From Pseudarthrobacter cellobiosi (GTDB lineage Bacteria; Actinomycetota; Actinomycetes; Actinomycetales; Micrococcaceae): a DNA stretch of 64,000 bases. This document shows, piece by piece, positions 17,584 to 26,551 of this stretch. The DNA lies in assembly GCF_023913755.1 (NCBI RefSeq), contig NZ_JAMXBJ010000035.1:1-64000 (forward strand), given 5' to 3'. The notes under the pieces were generated by a model, which worked only from the letters and a program-made list of their open reading frames with translations, was not told the origin of the DNA and searched no databases. The stretch's first letter is position 1. Every line of letters begins with the position of its first letter. The position numbers and the translations under genes are program-made.

Positions 17584-19009
17584 TGATGGGCCTCTCTTCC
17601 GGGTAGTGGTACAGCTGGCTGCGTTGGCGCAGGGCCAGGCCAGCTGCAAGGGTGACGGTGCCGACGCGGCCCGCGAACATCAGGGCGGTGAGGACATACA
17701 CGCCCGACGGCGGCAGTTCGGCACTGAGGTTTGTGCTCAGTCCCACGGTGGCAAAGGCTGAAATGGTTTCGAACAGCACGCGGTCCAGGGATGCGCCGCT
17801 GATTTGCAGGAGCAGGAACGCCGAGACGGAGACCAGAGTGGCGCCCGCCACGATCACGGAGATGGCCACCCGCATGGTCCCCTGGGGGATGGTCCGGCCA
17901 TACACCTTCACGTCGGAGTCGCCGCGGGCCTCCGCGGCGATGGCGAGGAACATCACGGCGATGGTGGTCACCTTGATGCCGCCCGCCGTCGACGCCGAAC
18001 CGCCGCCGGCGAACATGAGGGCGTCGGTGAGCAGCATGGTGGTGGATTCCATGTGGTTCTGGTCCACCAGGTTGAACCCACCGGACCTCGTCATGACAGA
18101 CGCAAACAATGAATGGGTGATCTTGTCGCCGAGGTCCATGTGGCCGATGGTCCGCACGTTGTCCCACTCCATCAGGGCCCACAGCACGGTGCCGGCGGCC
18201 AGCAGGATGAAGGACACCTGGATGGTCAGCTTGGTGTGGAGATTCCACTTCTTCCAGTTGAGCCCGTTCTGCTGCAGGACCATCACAACGGGAAAACCCA
18301 GGCTGCCCAGGAACACGCCGAGCATCAGCGGGATGAGGATCCACAGGTCGGTCTCGTACGGCACAATGCCATCCGAATGCGGGGTGAAGCCGGCGTTGTT
18401 AAAGGAGGAGATTGCGTAGAAGAATCCATGCCACACCGACTGCCAGAAGGGCTCGCCCAACGTCATAAACCGGGGGATCAGCGCCAGCGCCAGGACACCT
18501 TCGATCACCACGGAGGTCACGATGACGATCCGCAGCAGCGTACCCACTTCACCGAGCCGGCCGGCGTTATTCATGGCTTCCTGCGCGATGAGCTTGCCGC
18601 GGACGCCAAGCTTCTTGCTCACCATGAGGGCCAGCAGCGACGCGAGCGTGAGGGTTCCCAAGCCGCCCACGAAGATGCCGATCAGGATGACCAGCTGGCC
18701 GAAGAAGGACCAGTGCACCGCCGTCGAAACAACCGTCAGGCCGGTCACGCAGACCGCGGACACCGCGGTGAACAATGCCTGGTGTATCGGAGTGGCCGTA
18801 CCGGTGGCGGAAGAGATGGGCAGCGAGAGGAAGAACGTGAACACCAGGCAGACCGCGCCGAAGGCGCTCAGGGCAAGCCGGGCGGGCGACGTGTTGGCAA
18901 TGTCGTCGACGAAGTCGCGTACGCGGGTGAAGATCCAGAGGCCTTCGCGCTCCGGTGCGGCGGGGTGCCAGCTGGCCGGGTTCCGGGGCCTCGTCTGGCG
19001 TTGCGTCAT
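17576..19009 (-). CDS. trkH: TrkH/KtrB-type potassium transporter
   Basis: A 477-residue polytopic membrane protein of the TrkH/KtrB family, the potassium-conducting subunit. Four pore-loop segments are visible in order: SAVCVTGLTVV, ISSFNNAGFTPHSDG, VMTRSGGFNLVD, and SAFATVGLSTNLS, each with the selectivity-filter glycine. ATG 19009 (MTQRQTRPRN) is preferred; a longer in-frame form would start at 19120. It is co-translated with trkA (8-base overlap). Confidence 0.93.
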   Translation of the reverse strand: MTQRQTRPRNPASWHPAAPEREGLWIFTRVRDFVDDIANTSPARLALSAFGAVCLVFTFFLSLPISSATGTATPIHQALFTAVSAVCVTGLTVVSTAVHWSFFGQLVILIGIFVGGLGTLTLASLLALMVSKKLGVRGKLIAQEAMNNAGRLGEVGTLLRIVIVTSVVIEGVLALALIPRFMTLGEPFWQSVWHGFFYAISSFNNAGFTPHSDGIVPYETDLWILIPLMLGVFLGSLGFPVVMVLQQNGLNWKKWNLHTKLTIQVSFILLAAGTVLWALMEWDNVRTIGHMDLGDKITHSLFASVMTRSGGFNLVDQNHMESTTMLLTDALMFAGGGSASTAGGIKVTTIAVMFLAIAAEARGDSDVKVYGRTIPQGTMRVAISVIVAGATLVSVSAFLLLQISGASLDRVLFETISAFATVGLSTNLSAELPPSGVYVLTALMFAGRVGTVTLAAGLALRQRSQLYHYPEERPIIG

Positions 19010-19113
19010 GGGGGGCTTTTCCTCGGTTGAAACTGTTTCCTCCAGTAGTAAACCACTAATGCCCGCGTAATGGCCGGGCCGGGGCAGTGGCGTCCTCCGG
19101 TAGCCTGTCATTG

Positions 19114-20325
19114 ATGACATTCCTGCCCGGTCTCAGCCAGCCCGCGCCACCAACGATGGTGGTGTGGAATTCGGCCATGACGGCCTACAATTTTGGCCCG
19201 GGCCACCCGATGGCTCCTGAGCGCATGGACCTGACCGCCCGGCTGGCCCGCAGCCTCGGCCTGCTGGACCTTGCCCATGTGTCCGTGGAGGCTCCGGAGG
19301 TTGCATCCGATGCCGAACTGGAAACCGTGCACTCGCCTGAGTTTGTGGCTGCGGTCCGCCGGGTCAGCGACGACCCGGCCTCGCCGGATGAAGCCCGCGG
19401 ACTGGGCACCGACGACGATCCGGCCTTCGCCGGTATGCACGACGCCGCCGCGAGGCTCGCCGGCGGATCGCTGGTCGCCGCGGCCGCCATCCTGGACGGA
19501 TCCGCGCTCCACGCCGTGAACTTCGGCGGCGGCATGCACCACGCTGCCCGTGACCGCGCCAGCGGCTTCTGCATCTACAACGACTCCGCCTTGGCCGTCC
19601 AGAGACTGCTCGATGGCGGCATCCGCCGTGTGGCGTACATCGACGTCGACGCGCACCATGGCGACGGGACGGAAAGCATTTTCTGGGACGACCCCCGGGT
19701 CCTGACCATCTCCCTGCATGAAAGCGGACTCACGCTTTTCCCCGGGACCGGCTTCGCGAACGAGATCGGCGGTCCGCAGGCTGAGGGCAGCGCCGTCAAC
19801 CTTGCCCTGCCGTCGGGCACCGGGGATGCCGGCTGGCTGCGGGCTTTCCACGCCGTGGTGCCGCAGCTCGTGGGCGCGTTCCAGCCGGAAGTCATCGTCA
19901 GCCAGCACGGCTGCGACTCGCACCGCCTTGACCCGCTGGCCCACCTGAACATCAGTGTGGACGGCCAGCGCGAGGCAGCTACCGCCGTCGGAAATCTCGC
20001 TGCCCGGCATTGTGAGGGCCGCTGGATCGCCACAGGCGGCGGCGGGTACAGCGTCACCGACGTTGTGCCGCGCTCCTGGAGCCACCTGATCGCCATCGCC
20101 GCCGGGCGTCCCGTTCCGCTCCGGACCCCGGTGCCGGAGGACTGGCGCGCCTATGTTTCGGACAAGTTCGGGATGGAGACCCCGGGCCTGATGGGCGATG
20201 ACGTGGAGCTCTGGTGGCGGTCATGGGAAGTGGGCTTTGACCCGAACGACGCCGTGGACCGCGCCGTGATGGCCACCCGCAAAGCCGTTTTCCCGCTGCA
20301 CGGACTTGATCCCTGGTTCGACTGA
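19114..20325 (+). CDS. acuC: Acetoin utilization protein AcuC (class I HDAC fold)
   Basis: A 403-residue zinc-dependent deacetylase of the histone deacetylase superfamily. Active-site segments: NFGGGMHHAARDRASGFCI with the paired histidines, and RRVAYIDVDAHHGDGTESIF with the metal-binding Asp and His. In Bacillus AcuC deacetylates acetyl-CoA synthetase; the same role is inferred. ATG 19114 is preferred over the in-frame start at 19087. Divergent from trkH. Confidence 0.92.
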   Translation: MTFLPGLSQPAPPTMVVWNSAMTAYNFGPGHPMAPERMDLTARLARSLGLLDLAHVSVEAPEVASDAELETVHSPEFVAAVRRVSDDPASPDEARGLGTDDDPAFAGMHDAAARLAGGSLVAAAAILDGSALHAVNFGGGMHHAARDRASGFCIYNDSALAVQRLLDGGIRRVAYIDVDAHHGDGTESIFWDDPRVLTISLHESGLTLFPGTGFANEIGGPQAEGSAVNLALPSGTGDAGWLRAFHAVVPQLVGAFQPEVIVSQHGCDSHRLDPLAHLNISVDGQREAATAVGNLAARHCEGRWIATGGGGYSVTDVVPRSWSHLIAIAAGRPVPLRTPVPEDWRAYVSDKFGMETPGLMGDDVELWWRSWEVGFDPNDAVDRAVMATRKAVFPLHGLDPWFD

Positions 20326-20404
20326 TCCTTCTTCAAGCCGCGTGGGCCGGTCACGGGCGAAATAGTTGATGCCCGGCGGCGTATATGTCGCTAGGGTGGG
20401 AGGC

Positions 20405-20947
20405 ATGGTGACAGACGACGTATTTGCCGTCATTGCGGAAGCAACCCGGCGCGACATTTTGGTATCCCTGCGCGCCGGGGACAAGGCAGTGGGCGAGCTG
20501 GTGGAAGAACTCTCCGCGAGCCAGCCCACCATTTCCAAGCACCTGAAAGTCCTCCGCGAGGCACAGCTGGTCAGCATGCGGGCGCAGGGCCAGAAGCGCT
20601 ATTACGCTCTGAACCCCAAACCGCTTGAGGGGATCGTCAGCTGGCTGGAGACGTTCGACGTCGGCCCGGCGGCCACCGTCGCCAAGTCACCCCGCGCGGA
20701 GGCGGAAGCCGGCACCGAGCGAGCCGTGGGCACCCCGCTGCCGGACAACGTAGCCGTTGCCGCCGTCCTCGATCGCCCGGGCGCCGAACTGAGCCCCGCC
20801 GTCGTGATTCCCGGCGGCACCGTAGCCCCGCTCAGCGACGACACCGTGCCGCAGCAGATCGGCCGCACTGTGGGCCGCGCCGCCACGAAGGCCGCGGACC
20901 TGCTCGCCAACCTCCCGAATCTCCCCAAGTTCGGCCGCAAAAAGTAA
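20405..20947 (+). CDS. ArsR-family winged-helix regulator
   Basis: A 180-residue protein. The N-terminal about 85 residues form an ArsR-type winged helix (DVFAVIAEATRRDILVSLRA; the recognition helix SQPTISKHLKVLREAQLVSM; wing RAQGQKRYYALN). A low-complexity linker follows and a basic end, LPNLPKFGRKK. No metal-binding cysteines are visible, so metal sensing is unlikely. GGGAGG ends one base before ATG 20405, so GTG 20408 may be the real start. The target is unknown. Confidence 0.82.
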   Translation: MVTDDVFAVIAEATRRDILVSLRAGDKAVGELVEELSASQPTISKHLKVLREAQLVSMRAQGQKRYYALNPKPLEGIVSWLETFDVGPAATVAKSPRAEAEAGTERAVGTPLPDNVAVAAVLDRPGAELSPAVVIPGGTVAPLSDDTVPQQIGRTVGRAATKAADLLANLPNLPKFGRKK

Positions 20948-20955
20948 GCCAGCCA

Positions 20956-21064
20956 CCGGTGATCGAGCCTGGGGCCACGACCGCAGGGTTCCCTGCCCGA
21001 GCTTGCGAGGGTGAGGGGGCGGTTGGGGAGCGAGATCCAGGTTACTGACAGGCTCAACCACCGG
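20956..21064. repeat. 109-bp dispersed palindromic repeat, copy 1
   Basis: The ends are imperfect inverted repeats: CCGGTGATCGAGCCTG (20956-20971) and CAGGCTCAACCACCGG (21049-21064), matching at 14 of 16 positions. The interior (GGGGCCACGACCGCAGGGTT and onward to GGGAGCGAGATCCA) recurs in opposite orientation at 34261-34369. It sits between two convergent genes. The end motif resembles the GGTTGAGCCTGTCGA-type intergenic repeats I know from Arthrobacter and relatives. Likely a REP/BIME- or MITE-like non-coding element. Confidence 0.82.
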
Positions 21065-21071
21065 GCGTGCG

Positions 21072-22409
21072 CTACTTGTTGAGCAGGCGCACGTGGTCCG
21101 GGGTCAGCTCGGAGATCTTGCTGACGCCGAGCAGCGCCATGGTGCGGGCCATGTCCTTCTCGAGGATCTGCAAGGTGCGGTCCACGCCAGCCCGGCCGCC
21201 GGCCATCAGGCCGTAGAGGTATGCGCGGCCGATCAGCGTGAAGTCCGCGCCCAGGGCCAGCGCCGCGATGATGTCCGCGCCGCTCATGATGCCGGTGTCC
21301 AGCATGATGGCCGCGTCCGAGTTGTCCTTCGTGAACGTTTCCTTGACGCCCGGCAGCAGGTGGAACGGAATGGGCGCGCGGTCCAGCTGGCGGCCGCCGT
21401 GGTTGGAGAGCACCACGCCGTCGGCGCCATGGTCCACCACCTTGCGCGCGTCCTCAACGGTCTGGATGCCCTTGACCACCAGCTTTCCCTTCCAGGTTTC
21501 GCGCAGCCAGTCCAGGTCCTCAAACGTCAGGGTGGGATCGAACATCGAGTTGATGAGGTCGGCCACTGTTCCGGTGTAACGGGACAGCGAGGCGAAGGTC
21601 AGCGGCTCGTGCGTGAGGAAGTTGAACCACCAGGCGGGGCGGTAGGACGCGTCCAGGACGGTCTTGACGGTCAGTGCCGGCGGGATGGTCATGCCGTTGC
21701 GGACATCGCGGAGGCGGGCGCCGGCGACGGCCGTGTCCACGGTGACCATGAGGGTGTCGTTGCCGGCTTTGGCGGCGCGCTCGATCAGTTCCAGCGAGCG
21801 GTCGCGGTCCGTCCACAGGTAGAGCTGGAACCAGTTGCGGCCGTTCGGGGCGGCGGCGGCCACGTCCTCGATGGAGGCGGTGCCCATGGTGGAAAGGGTG
21901 TACGGAATGCCGGCGGCCTCGGCTGCCTGCGAGCCGGCGTATTCGCCCTCGGACTGCATCATGCGGGTGAAGCCGGTGGGGGCGATGCCCACGGGCAGGC
22001 GGGAAGGCTTGCCCAGGATGTCAGTGCTGAGGTCGACGCTGGAGACGTTGCGCAGGATGCCGGGCCGGAACTCGATGTCCAGGAAGGCCTCACGGGCGCG
22101 GTGCAGGGTGATCTCGCCCTCGGCGGCGCCGTCCGTGTAGTCGAACGGGGCCTGCGGGGTCCGACGCTTGGCCATGTCCCGCAGGTCCCAGATGGTGCTG
22201 GCGCGCTTGAGTCGGGCTTCCTTGCTGAATTCGGGCTTTTTGAACTGCATCAGCGGGGCCAGGTCCGAGTACTTGGGGATGCGGCGCTTCAGCGCAGCCG
22301 GCACCGCCGAAGCTACCGGCTTCGGCGCCGTGGCTATGGCGGCCGGGACGTCCGTGGCATCCGGGGCCGGCGTGACCTCGGGATTGTTCGGTTGGATGGT
22401 GTGGGTCAT
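21072..22409 (-). CDS. lldD: L-lactate dehydrogenase, FMN-dependent (LldD)
   Basis: A 445-residue FMN alpha-hydroxy acid dehydrogenase that oxidises L-lactate to pyruvate and passes electrons to quinone. FMN-binding and catalytic segments: [41 protein letters not shown] (catalytic Lys) and [19 protein letters not shown] (catalytic His and Arg). An N-terminal about 45-residue Ala/Pro-rich extension precedes the usual start of the fold, as in mycobacterial LldD2. Divergent from an FCD-type GntR regulator, with two operators between the genes. Confidence 0.93.
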   Translation of the reverse strand: MTHTIQPNNPEVTPAPDATDVPAAIATAPKPVASAVPAALKRRIPKYSDLAPLMQFKKPEFSKEARLKRASTIWDLRDMAKRRTPQAPFDYTDGAAEGEITLHRAREAFLDIEFRPGILRNVSSVDLSTDILGKPSRLPVGIAPTGFTRMMQSEGEYAGSQAAEAAGIPYTLSTMGTASIEDVAAAAPNGRNWFQLYLWTDRDRSLELIERAAKAGNDTLMVTVDTAVAGARLRDVRNGMTIPPALTVKTVLDASYRPAWWFNFLTHEPLTFASLSRYTGTVADLINSMFDPTLTFEDLDWLRETWKGKLVVKGIQTVEDARKVVDHGADGVVLSNHGGRQLDRAPIPFHLLPGVKETFTKDNSDAAIMLDTGIMSGADIIAALALGADFTLIGRAYLYGLMAGGRAGVDRTLQILEKDMARTMALLGVSKISELTPDHVRLLNK

Positions 22410-22448
22410 GGCTGCCTCCGTTGGTGGGCCTGGCGCAGGGGATCGGGC

Positions 22449-22463
22449 TGTGGTCTAACCACA
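22449..22463. promoter_or_regulatory. Operator 1, LldR/FadR type
   Basis: TGTGGTCTAACCACA is a near-perfect palindrome containing TGGTCNNACCA, the core known for FadR/LldR-type FCD regulators. It lies 40 bp upstream of lldD (leftward), in the divergent promoter region with lldR. Confidence 0.85.
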
Positions 22464-22473
22464 CTCTAGGCCA

Positions 22474-22488
22474 TGTGGTCCAACCACA
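22474..22488. promoter_or_regulatory. Operator 2, LldR/FadR type
   Basis: TGTGGTCCAACCACA is a second copy of the same palindrome, centred 25 bp from the first, and 18 bp before the chosen lldR start at 22506. Two sites facing both promoters suggest autoregulation and lactate-responsive control of lldD. The site also argues against ATG 22473 as the lldR start, because that start would place the operator inside the gene. Confidence 0.85.
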
Positions 22489-22505
22489 TCAACTACGATA
22501 GCGAT

Positions 22506-23213
22506 ATGCGTACGCACCAACTTGTCCTGACCTGGATCGAAAAGCAGCTCTCCGACGGACAGCTGAGTGTAGGCGGACGCCTGCCCGCGGAGCGGACGCT
22601 CGCTGAGCAGCTTGCAGTTTCAAGAACTTCGGTGCGCGAGGCGATCCGCATCCTGGAGGCCATGGGGGTGGTCAGGGCCGGAGTTGGCTCCGGCCCTGAA
22701 GCGGGGACGGTGGTGATTTCGGATCCAACGGCGGCGCTCGGCTCGGCGTTGCGGCTCCACGTTGCCACGCAGCATCTGCCCGTGTCCGACATCGTGGAAA
22801 CGCGCATCCTGCTGGAGACCTGGGCGGCTGCCAGGGCGAAGCCCGACGCTCCGGAACTGGACCTGGCCGCCACGCTCCTGGGCGAGATGGACGCCGTCGA
22901 ACGCGTTGCCCGGACGGCGGATGACTTCCTGGCCCTGGATATCCGGTTCCATCTGGCCCTCGCGGACGCCGCCGGCAATGCCGTGGTCAGCGCCATGATG
23001 GGCTCGCTGCGCGAATCCATCCAGAGGTACACCGCCCGGTTCACGGCCAATCTTCCGGACTGGGATGCCACGGCGTCGCGCCTGCAGGCAGAGCACCGTG
23101 ACATTCTGGCCGCCATTAGGAACGACGACGGCGCGCGCGCGGCCACGCTGGTCGCTGCCCATATCGAGGGGTACTACCGCGAGGCAGGGGTTGGGCGCCC
23201 GGCGGAGGGCTGA
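22506..23213 (+). CDS. lldR: FCD-type GntR regulator, probable LldR
   Basis: A 235-residue regulator. N-terminal GntR winged helix (GRLPAERTLAEQLAVSRTSV, REAIRILEAMGVV) and a C-terminal FCD effector domain with metal/ligand-type residues (VETRILLETWAA; DIRFHLALADAAGN; EHRDILAAIRN). In Corynebacterium, LldR of this type represses lactate use until L-lactate binds; the divergent lldD and the two operators support the same role here. Start ATG 22506 chosen because it leaves both operators upstream. Confidence 0.87.
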   Translation: MRTHQLVLTWIEKQLSDGQLSVGGRLPAERTLAEQLAVSRTSVREAIRILEAMGVVRAGVGSGPEAGTVVISDPTAALGSALRLHVATQHLPVSDIVETRILLETWAAARAKPDAPELDLAATLLGEMDAVERVARTADDFLALDIRFHLALADAAGNAVVSAMMGSLRESIQRYTARFTANLPDWDATASRLQAEHRDILAAIRNDDGARAATLVAAHIEGYYREAGVGRPAEG

Positions 23214-23287
23214 CCCATGGCAGTTCGCGGCAATGTCAGCGAACAACACTGCCGCGAAGTTTCATGTCGCGCGGGATTGGGCGGCGG

Positions 23288-24322
23288 TCAGCCGTGGGCC
23301 GCAGTACGTGGCGCCTTGGCGGGGCCGCTGCTGGCCCGGATTTCCAGGCGCGGCTGGTACCGGCTGCCCGGGGCGTCGTGGTCTTCCTTGCGGATGAGTG
23401 CCCGCAGTTCACGCCAGGCCTGGCCGCCGAGCTCGGCAATGGGAACCGCCGCGGTGGTCAGGGTGGGCGTGGTGTAGCGGGCGAACGGGATGTCGTCGAA
23501 GCCGGTGACGGAAATGTCGCCCGGCACGTCCACGCCACGTTCGTGCAGGCCGCTCATCAGGCCCATGGCCACGAGGTCGTTGAAGGCCAGGATGCCCGTG
23601 GCGCCGCTGGCCAGGACCGAGTCCACTGCCCCGTGGCCGGTCTCGAAGTCCGAGCCGCCGTCGAGCATGGTGACGTCCACCTGCGGGTGCCGGGCCTTGA
23701 ACGCCTCCAGGCCCTCGAGCCGGAGGCCGTTGGAGGCGCTGCCTGCCGGGCCGGCCAGGAAGGCCAGACGCGTATGGCCGAGGCCCACCAGGTACTCGGC
23801 GAGGTCCTGGACTCCCTGCCCGTAGTCCACCATGAGGCTCGGAATCCCGGCAGCCGCCGTCGTCCGGTTGATCAGGACCAGCGGGTGCAGCGACGGTGCG
23901 ATTTCCTCGAGCTCGGCGTCGCTCATGCGCGGGGCGCAGAGCACCAGGCCGTCGCAGCGCCGGCGGGCCTCGCCGGCCAGGATGGCTTCCTCGCTGGAGA
24001 CTTCGAAGGAATCGGCAATCAGCACGCGGTAGCCATCCTCCGCCGCAGCCCGGCTCAATCCGCGCAGGATCGCCTGGAACGTGGGGTTGGCAAGGTCCGG
24101 CACCACAATGCCGATGGTGTCCGTCTTTCCCAGCGCGAGGCTGCGCCCCACGGGATTGGGCTGGTATTTGAGCTCGACGGCGGCCGCCCGCACCCGTGCC
24201 GCGATGTCGGGGTCCACGGTGAAGTTGCCGTTCATGACGCGCGAAACAGTGGCGTGCGAAACCCCTGCCTTCACGGCAACGTCCGCAATGCCGATCCTGC
24301 CGGTTGCCGATTTCCTGGCCAT
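23288..24322 (-). CDS. LacI-family regulator of the uronate locus
   Basis: A 344-residue LacI/GalR repressor. The helix-turn-helix is IGIADVAVKAGVSHATVSRV with the hinge AVELKYQPNPVGRSLA; the periplasmic-binding-like domain follows (IGIVVPDLANPTFQAILRGL; ISVTGFDDIPFARYTTPTLT). ATG 24322 (MARKSATG) is chosen; the upstream extension overlaps the operator. It is divergent from the damaged udh/kdgD/enolase genes, which suggests it once controlled sugar-acid catabolism. The perfect palindrome at 24391-24404 is its likely binding site. Confidence 0.87.
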   Translation of the reverse strand: MARKSATGRIGIADVAVKAGVSHATVSRVMNGNFTVDPDIAARVRAAAVELKYQPNPVGRSLALGKTDTIGIVVPDLANPTFQAILRGLSRAAAEDGYRVLIADSFEVSSEEAILAGEARRRCDGLVLCAPRMSDAELEEIAPSLHPLVLINRTTAAAGIPSLMVDYGQGVQDLAEYLVGLGHTRLAFLAGPAGSASNGLRLEGLEAFKARHPQVDVTMLDGGSDFETGHGAVDSVLASGATGILAFNDLVAMGLMSGLHERGVDVPGDISVTGFDDIPFARYTTPTLTTAAVPIAELGGQAWRELRALIRKEDHDAPGSRYQPRLEIRASSGPAKAPRTAAHG

Positions 24323-24342
24323 GGCCCTGCCTTTCGTAAGTC

Positions 24343-24362
24343 CCGGTACCCGTAAGTACCGG
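24343..24362. promoter_or_regulatory. Inverted repeat beside LacI gene
   Basis: CCGGTAC-CCGTAA-GTACCGG, a 7-bp perfect inverted repeat with a 6-base spacer, 21 bp upstream of the LacI start. It could be a second regulator site or part of the LacI leader; without a T tract it is not a terminator. Confidence 0.4.
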
Positions 24363-24390
24363 CGCCCGTGGGACAGCATACAACGCTCTC

Positions 24391-24404
24391 GGAAACCGGT
24401 TTCC
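24391..24404. promoter_or_regulatory. LacI-type operator
   Basis: GGAAACCGGTTTCC is a perfect 14-bp palindrome of the GAAACCGGTTTC class bound by many LacI/GalR regulators. It lies 69 bp upstream of the LacI start and just before the truncated dehydrogenase fragment. Confidence 0.75.
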
Positions 24405-24413
24405 ATTCCTCCC

Positions 24414-24590
24414 CTGGCCGCCGGCCTGACCGGCACCAGCCCCGCCTTCTCCATCGCGAAGGCCCGTCAACTGCTCGGCTGGGAACCCACGCGCAGCTGG
24501 CGGACCGAACTCAAGACAGCAACCACCCTCAACGACGAGACATCCGCCCGGCTGATAAGCGCCGGCAACGGTGCCAAGGAGACATCATGA
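24414..24590 (+). pseudogene. 3' fragment of uronate dehydrogenase-like SDR
   Basis: In this frame the DNA encodes about 58 residues ending in a TGA that overlaps the kdgD start. The part LTGTSPAFSIAKARQLLGWE followed by PTRSWRTEL is the typical C-terminus of NAD-dependent epimerase/dehydratase proteins. Next to kdgD and an enolase-superfamily gene the best parent is uronate dehydrogenase (udh). The Rossmann domain and everything before it are gone; the fragment begins within 20 bp of the operator, which marks a deletion join. Confidence 0.62.
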
Positions 24591-25442
24591 AATTCGACGG
24601 CGTTTTGTTCTTTCCCGTCACCCCGTTCACGCCGGAAGGCACCGTTGACGTCGAGCTCCTCAAGGAGCACATCGGCTCGCGGCTGCCGTTCGGACCCGGC
24701 GGCGTGTTTCCTGCCTGCGGCACCGGCGAGTTCCACGCCCTGAGCCTCGACGAGGTGCGCACCGTGGTGACCGCCGCCGTCGAGGTTGTGGCAGGCAAGG
24801 TGCCGGTGGTGGCCGGCGCCGGCGGGCCGCTGGGGCATGCCCTTGCCGCCGCCCGTGTCGCCGAGGAAGCCGGTGCCGATGCACTCCTGGTCCTGCCGCC
24901 GTACCTGGTCACCGGACCCACCGACGGCCTGGTGGCGTACATCGAGGCGGTGGCCGATGCCAGCAGCCTCCCGGTGATCGTGTACCACCGCGGCAACGCC
25001 AAGTTCACCGCCGCGTCCATGGTCCGCCTCGCGGCCAACCCGAAGGTGATCGGCTTCAAGGACGGGCTGGGCGATGCGGGCCTGGCCCAGGAGATTGTGT
25101 CCGCGGTCCGCGCCACGGGGCGCGAGGACTTCGCGTTCTTTAACGGGCTCCTGACCGCCGAACTGACCCAGGGCGCCTACCGGGGCCTGGGCATTCCGCT
25201 CTACTCCTCGGCGGCGTTCGCCATGGCACCGGAGATCGCCAAGGCGTACTACGACGCCTATGTCTCGGGCGATGAGGACCGCCGCAACGCCCTGTTGGAG
25301 GGTTTCTACGCTCCGCTGGTGCGGCTCCGGGACCAGACCCCCGGCTTCGGCGTCTCGCTGGTCAAGGCCGGCCTGCGGCTCGGCGGACTTCCCGTCGGCC
25401 CGGTCCGTCCTGGCCAAGGGCTACGAGCTGGCCGGCCGCTGA
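24587..25442 (+). pseudogene. kdgD: 5-dehydro-4-deoxyglucarate dehydratase, frameshifted at 3' end
   Basis: About 270 residues of a DHDPS-fold enzyme that turns 5-keto-4-deoxyglucarate into 2-oxoglutarate semialdehyde and CO2. Visible: FPACGTGEFHALSLDEV, VYHRGN with the catalytic Tyr, and VIGFKDGLGD with the Schiff-base Lys. The usual C-terminus is broken: after GGLPVGPVR a short segment is missing, and the expected final residues LAKGYELAGR occur in another frame, with their stop at 25440-25442. In its own frame the gene reads straight into the next one. Start ATG 24587 has AGGAG upstream. The core may still fold; activity is doubtful. Confidence 0.72.
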
Positions 25443-26551
25443 TGAGTGCGCCCGCCGTCGAAGCCGTCAGGAACGCACCGCTCATTACCGGTCTGACCAC
25501 CCGCCTCCTGACTGTCCCGCTGCGCCGCAGCTGGGGAGTGGAGGCACCGGAAAACCACGTGATCGTCACGGAGATCCAGACGGACGACGGCGGCGCGGGA
25601 CACGGTTTTTCGTGGACACCCACCATCGGCCCACAAGCCGTCAAAGCGCTCCTCGACTACGACATCGCACCGTTCATTTCGGGGCTGCTCGCCAATCCCG
25701 AGACGGTATGGGACGCGTTGTGGAAGCGGCTGCACGAGGCCGGCGGCGGGGGACTGACCACCATCGCCATGGCCGGCGTCGACCTTGCCCTCTGGGACCG
25801 CCAGGCACGCCGTGCCGATACTTCAGTCACGGGCCTGCTGGGCCAGCGGCAGGAGTCCGCCGAGGTGTACGGCTCAGGTGTGAACCTCCACTACACACTG
25901 GAGGAGCTGGTGGCCCAGACCGAACGCTGGATTGCCGCGGGCCACCGGGCGGTCAAGATCAAGGTGGGCAAGCACGACATCCGCGAGGACGCCGAACGCG
26001 TGGCGGCAGTCCGCTTCGTCCTCGGACCGGACCGGAAGCTCATGATCGACGCCAACCAGCGCTGGGACTTGCACACCACGTTCAAGGCCCTGGACGTGCT
26101 CGCGGAGTACGGGCTGGAATGGCTCGAGGAGCCCATCCGGGCGGACGACCTCTGGGCCTACCGCAGGCTGCGGAAGCATTCCCCCGCGCCCATCGCCCTG
26201 GGCGAAAACCTGCACACCGTCTACCGATTCCGGGATTTCATTGAGGCGGAGGCGGTGGACATCATCCAGCCGAACATCATCCGGGGGTGTCCTATGGATG
26301 CGCCCGCTGGCGTGCAGGAGGTCGCCGCAGACCGGAGTTGCCGCGCTCATGTCAATGCTTTTGCGGGAAAGCCCTCGACCGTTCAGATCCTGCCAGCATC
26401 GCGTGCCGAGGGACCGGGAAGGAGACCAGGCACCTGCCCTCGGCGATGCTACCTTCAGCGCGCTTTAGTGCGCCGCCGTGAGGACGCGCCTGAAGGCTGC
26501 TCCAAGTGCCGCTGCGATGTAGATGAAGAATACGGCCGCCCCGGCCCATAG
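25442..26551 (+). pseudogene. Enolase-superfamily sugar-acid enzyme, C-terminally degraded
   Basis: Begins at ATG 25442 (MSAPAVEAV), which overlapped the original kdgD stop. The MR/MLE-type N-terminal capping domain and most of the barrel are present: AVKIKVGKHD (catalytic Lys), MIDANQRW, GLEWLEEPI and IALGENLHT (metal ligands). After DIIQPNIIR the normal VGG motif and the rest of the barrel are lost by indels; another frame ending in ATFSAL with a stop at 26466-26468 may be the original end. Context points to galactarolactone cycloisomerase or glucarate dehydratase. The open frame runs 87 bp into the convergent ABC permease gene. Confidence 0.68.

Noticed and set aside
24587..26551. A natural bifunctional dehydratase-enolase enzyme
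   Set aside because: The native KdgD C-terminus and stop remain in another frame and the enolase end is also broken, so a deletion artefact of evolution is more likely.
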